A DNA stretch of 60,000 nucleotides from NCBI GenBank assembly GCA_030141605.1, contig JAQGDQ010000003.1, positions 64,001 through 124,000 on the forward strand, given 5' to 3'. This document shows positions 56,001 to 60,000 of the stretch, piece by piece; within the stretch, counting starts at the first letter, position 1, and each line of letters begins with the position of its first letter. The DNA is from Tubiluchus corallicola. Taxonomy: Eukaryota > Priapulida > Priapulimorpha > Priapulimorphida > Tubiluchidae. The notes under the pieces were generated by a model. That model was given only the letters and a program-made list of their open reading frames with translations. It made no database searches and had not been told where the DNA came from. Made by a program: the position numbers and the translations under genes.

Positions 56001-57232
56001 AACCAACTTTGCCGGTGTTCATATTTTGCACTTTAACTTTAGAAAAGCTATTGACTCTGTACCTCTAAGATGTCTACTGTTCAAGATGGAATTTTTAGGA
56101 ATCTGTAGTAATTTACTAAAATTTGCAGCGATGTGCATCAAAGTCGATACAATAACGATATTTCCAGTATAGTACGGTAATGATAAATATCGATGTTTTG
56201 TATAGATGTGATAGTCAATAATAACTGTTTCATTTTTTATGATGTGTGTATTTATCGCTAACATCACCAACTGTACTGGCATTGAGATTCGAGTTAGAAC
56301 CATTGAAATATTAATATTTATTTTAACTGGGTGAGCTAACCGTCTGGACTACAAAAGCTAGTACAAGTTGGCAGTTTTAATACTAATAGTAATAATAGTA
56401 TTTGCATACTTGCTTTTCGGTGATAAACTTTTACATCAAATTATTAATTTAGGTTTTAATGTCTGTAGGCCACTACCCTTGACTTATTTATACATGAGCG
56501 AATGTTTTTCTTGCTTTTGGTAACTTTTGAACATGGCATTTGCTGTCAAAATTGCTTAACAAAATAACACAATTTGGCCAGTTCTGAAAGTGATCTAACA
56601 CACACATCCTGCACTTAGTGTAGAATATAAACATTAATTTTTTGCATGTGTAGGTATGACAACTTTACATTTACTGCTGTTGATATTTGCTACTATTTGT
56701 CAGAGGTGTTGAACACTGATGCTGTTTTTTCTCGGCTTGTCTGCATTTCTGTCCTTAAACATCCACATATTTATATTTCCTAAAAAGTAAAAAGAAATTG
56801 AGATAAACAAATGTTGCACCAAAATTTTTTCTTTATCTGTCAAACAAGGTTGATGATTAATTAAGTCTGACACTTAAATTTGAACATACCGCTCGGTAGT
56901 GCTTTTGCTGATTAACTGGCATTTTTTAATTGTATTACTAGGTACGTTCTACATGACTCCCGCTAATTAACTTGTAACTGCATTTCATTTTGGAACGGTT
57001 CACGTTAAATATCATTAATGATATAATGTCAAGTGCCAACGTACAGGTTTTCCATAATTCTTTGTACACTGAACATTTTATTAATTATTCACATTTGAGC
57101 ATAGGGCTACCACATACTGGCTGCTGGCAGTTGAGCTAGTTATTGCACCAAGTTGTTTTGTATTTGATCTTTTCGCTTTTAATTGCCAAGTACAAATAGT
57201 ATCATGTTACAATTATTTTTATTCATTTCTAG
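53049..57232. other. Intergenic region between the GPCR and the LOTUS gene
   Basis: I find no supportable coding exon. The content is a four-copy 176-bp satellite (listed) and otherwise AT-rich single-copy-looking sequence. The first exon(s) and promoter of the LOTUS gene must lie here or in unrecognised upstream introns, because the first exon I can identify begins in phase 1. Confidence 0.5.
53953..54656. repeat. 176-bp tandem satellite, 4 copies
   Basis: Copies start at 53953, 54129, 54305 and 54481, an exact 176-bp period, each opening GAATCAGTCCGAAAG and containing CCCCGAGAGACAG and TTGAGTTGTTTTGGTG. Copies differ by only scattered substitutions with no length changes, so the array is recent or homogenised. 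Confidence 0.97.
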
Positions 57233-58709
57233 ATAAAAAAATTCCAGATGATGTTGTGAGAAATGTGCGGTCAGTACTACACTCAAAGGTAATTATTCAT
57301 ACATTTTCATGTGACAAGTAACTTTTGCATTTGTGTGTGCTTTCATAAGCAAATAAGTACTTCTGTCACATTAGTCCCGCCTTTTTTTAAGAAAAATTAG
57401 TCAAAGCACATTTATTCCGTAACCTCATACGTGCTAATAATAATTAGATCACAGCCTAATGTTATAGAATATATATACCAAAGTTGCTGTGCACAAATTT
57501 GACGTATTACTTTCTGTCATATAACTTAATCATGCTTACTTTTTTGGGTATACTAGCCTGATCCCTACCTGAGCACAGTTCAAAGCCTCAGGAGGAGTTT
57601 TCACAGAATGTAAAAATAAATATATAAAATCCTGGGAAATACTTTGCCAGTTTGCCTGTGTCTTAGATATAATGGAATGCCTATAAGAAAAATGCAAACT
57701 AATTTGTTAAATTGTCTGTGGCTAGCACTTCCTAACTTTTGGCTTTTACAGTGAAATTTCTGCTTCCGATGTAATATCCAGCTCTTGATGAAAGTGCCTA
57801 AGAGACTCTTCCTTTTTCAGAGGAATCCAGCTAAGTGCCTTTAGGAATTTGCTAAGCCTACAAGATTTATAGTTCTTAGGTGCCACAGGTGGTCTAGTTA
57901 AGCCATGCTGTTATACGAGTGTGTTTTGTTCAGTTATTCTGTATTCTTATATTATCAGCCCAACCTAATTTGCTGACATGAACAATCTCTTTGTCAATCC
58001 CAACAACAGCAGAGCGGACTTTGCCACTGTGTAGATTACTACACTACACTCAAATATACACATTCCTGACGAAATAAGACAATTGCAAATACTCACAGTT
58101 CTTGTTTGCTTTAAAGTTGCAGTTTTATTTATTAGTATTTTCCTTTTTACAGGTTGGAGGAATTCTGCAAAAAGATTTTTTGACTGACTATACAGTACTA
58201 TTGAACAAACCTTTGAATGTGTGCGAGTATGGATTCAATAGTTTAGAATCTTTTATGGCGGCTTTATCTGATAGTGTCTGGTAAGAGACTTATAATACCT
58301 GTTATTTTCTTATTAAAGTAAGATTTAATATGAATAATGACAAGCAACTGTTGTGAGTTACTTATGCAGAGCCATTACTTTAACAAACTTTTATACGTAT
58401 GGTCATATTGCAAATTTCAAATATCCCAGTGGACGCAATAATCAAAAGATCTGCCATGTTTGATACAGTGGGCTGTTTATGAGCATTTTACCAAATGTTG
58501 TAATAGTACACATGTTTAAAAAGTTTTTGTAATTTTAGCAGTTTTGCCTAATTTTCATATTGTTTGGTTTAATATCATTTACAGCACCCAAAAAAGAAAG
58601 GAAGATAACTTAGAACCTCGATATTTTGGAAAAAGCACTGGAATGGATTATATACCCGTGAGTGTTAGATTGGCTCAAAACACAAATTTAAGTCAAACTT
58701 CTTCTAAAG
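57233..58709 (+). CDS. LOTUS/OST-HTH domain protein (TDRD5/TDRD7-like), partial
   Basis: Three exons with consistent phases: 57233-57288 (phase 1 in), 58153-58280 and 58585-58709 (phase 1 out). Together they encode a LOTUS winged-helix domain: KKIPDDVVRNVRSVLHSK, then VGGILQKDFLTDYTVLLNK, then YGFNSLESFMAALSDSV, followed by a linker PRYFGKSTGMDYIPVS. The pattern 'RSVL-x5-G(G/V)-x-L-x-F-x-x-Y-x8-L-x-x-x-G(F/Y)-x-S-L-E' matches LOTUS domains of Tudor-domain proteins TDRD5/TDRD7 (germ granule, Vasa binding, transposon control) and also of MARF1/Oskar. No Tudor domain is in view, so TDRD identity is inference. An upstream start exon and downstream exons are missing; the gene probably continues past the right edge. 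Confidence 0.7.
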
Positions 58710-60000
58710 GTAACTAGTGGTATTTGCATTTAATTTGTTATATCAGACAAATGTGCAATTCATTAGCTATCATTATTCCAATTTCCTCGATAATGACAAT
58801 ATATTTGTTTAAAGATACTAGATTTGCATCTGTGCGCTCTACCTGAAAGTGAATTAGAAATGTCAGTGCTTGTAGTGTATAAATGTGTGGAATTTTAATC
58901 GTTTTTTTAATTCTCTTGCAGTTTTCTGCAACAGTTGGTATTGATTTTAGTTAGAGGTTTGCCATATGCAGTGTGCTGTAATTTATTGCTGCCAGTTTAC
59001 CTAGATAAAAACTCTGTGTTTATAGTTTACCAATTTTCTTTTTTAGGTTTGTGTAATTGAAAAATTGAAAATAATTTAGTTATGTTCATGAGAACTTTCT
59101 GTTTTTGCTAAAACTTTATTCAACTGAAATAATATTAACTTTCGTTTAAAAGAAACTTATGTTTCGTTCAAGGCCGTCTTAACAGATTTATAGGCCCCCG
59201 GGCAAAGCAGTGCATTGGGGCCCCTCCCGTATTAGTACTGCATAATAAATTTATATTCTCGAATAACTACTACATGTTTACCCTACAAGTGTTTCTAATA
59301 AAGCTAAATAAATCTCTAATTCAATCTCTAAAAACAAATGGCACATAAATGTAACAAATATCATTGCTATTAACTGTCAAGTGAGATGAGGTGACGTTAA
59401 CTTAATGCACTTTTATAGTACATAGCGTATGAGATTCGTACACATGCATGTGAGGTTACAGAGATGACTGTGGTACTAAATCAGAGGCGAATACCAATGA
59501 CCACTTGTAACACAATAACAAATATTTATAATTTAGTATAGTATAGCATGTATTTATTGACATCAAGTTACAACATACATAGATTAGCATGGGCCCTATA
59601 CTCCTACGGCCCCGAGCAACTGTCCATTGCATTAAGAAGGCCCTATAGTTTCATGTGTAACTTGCAATAAAAGTCCACTGAATTGTGTGAACGATGTGTT
59701 GGCATGTCATTACAGTAAAGATTCTGTGAAACTATATCGTTGTGTGTGGAACATTAGTGGTAACCAGTTATCTTTTGAGAAATTAAAAGCAATTTAAATG
59801 AAATCATCACTTCTAAATGTGCATGTGTAGTCTGCCTATTGATGAGAAACTTGTTTTATTTATAACTTACCACTTAAATGCTATTTACTCTGCAAGTTTT
59901 TCAGTTATTTGTTGGGTTATGATAGTCACATATTCCTTTTGTATTATTATAATGTACAACATTGTCTATGAATTATAATAAATTCGACTTTGTGGAATAT
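58710..60000. other. Presumed intron of the LOTUS gene; no exon recognised
   Basis: The third LOTUS exon ends at a good donor (AAAG/GTAACT) in phase 1, and I cannot find a convincing following exon before the edge. A MITE-like element occupies 59172-59642. Confidence 0.5.
59172..59642. mobile_element. MITE-like element with GGCC(G/T)TCTTAA inverted ends
   Basis: The left end GGCCGTCTTAA is the reverse complement of TTAAGAAGGCC at 59632-59642 with one mismatch. Just inside both ends are GC-rich stretches (GGCCCCCGGGCAA; GGCCCCGAGCAAC) with further inverted similarity, which stand out in AT-rich surroundings. There is no transposase frame. No clear target duplication is visible, so boundaries are tentative. 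Confidence 0.55.

Overview
The window is AT-rich, intron-rich animal nuclear DNA. The genes have many short exons with GT..AG introns, the families are metazoan (WAVE/SCAR, STRA6, a rhodopsin-type GPCR, a LOTUS-domain protein, LRR ectodomain proteins), and introns and spacers carry many microsatellites and decayed transposable elements. The proteins are divergent from vertebrate relatives. I favour an invertebrate deuterostome such as a tunicate, but the sequence alone does not prove this. No bacterial operon, phage or CRISPR is present.

Layout. (1) 946-8888, minus: a leucine-rich-repeat (LRR) ectodomain gene with at least 8 coding exons and an unresolved C-terminus. (2) 12380-18622, plus: a second LRR membrane protein, head-to-head with the first and probably its paralogue, with 3 coding exons. 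(3) 18623-25056: a repeat-rich spacer with a foldback element, a solo LTR and two dispersed repeat families. (4) 25057-32785, plus: a complete WAVE/SCAR (WASF) gene with 8 coding exons. (5) 32786-37020: spacer with a LINE tail and a 40-bp tandem repeat. (6) 37021-49631, plus: a STRA6-like retinol transporter/receptor with 18 coding exons and an unusually long cytoplasmic tail. (7) 50562-53048, minus: a two-exon class A GPCR, tail-to-tail with STRA6. (8) 53049-57232: spacer with a four-copy 176-bp satellite. (9) From 57233, plus: part of a LOTUS (OST-HTH) protein that runs towards or past the right edge.

The genes do not form a pathway. WAVE drives Arp2/3 actin assembly, STRA6 takes up retinol, LOTUS proteins belong to germ-granule/RNA biology, and the LRR and GPCR proteins are surface receptors or adhesion molecules with unknown ligands. 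The only clear gene-to-gene relationship is the divergent LRR pair. Exon boundaries were derived by hand from reading frame, splice-site consensus and family homology; intron phases agree at every internal junction of the WASF, STRA6, GPCR and second LRR gene models.
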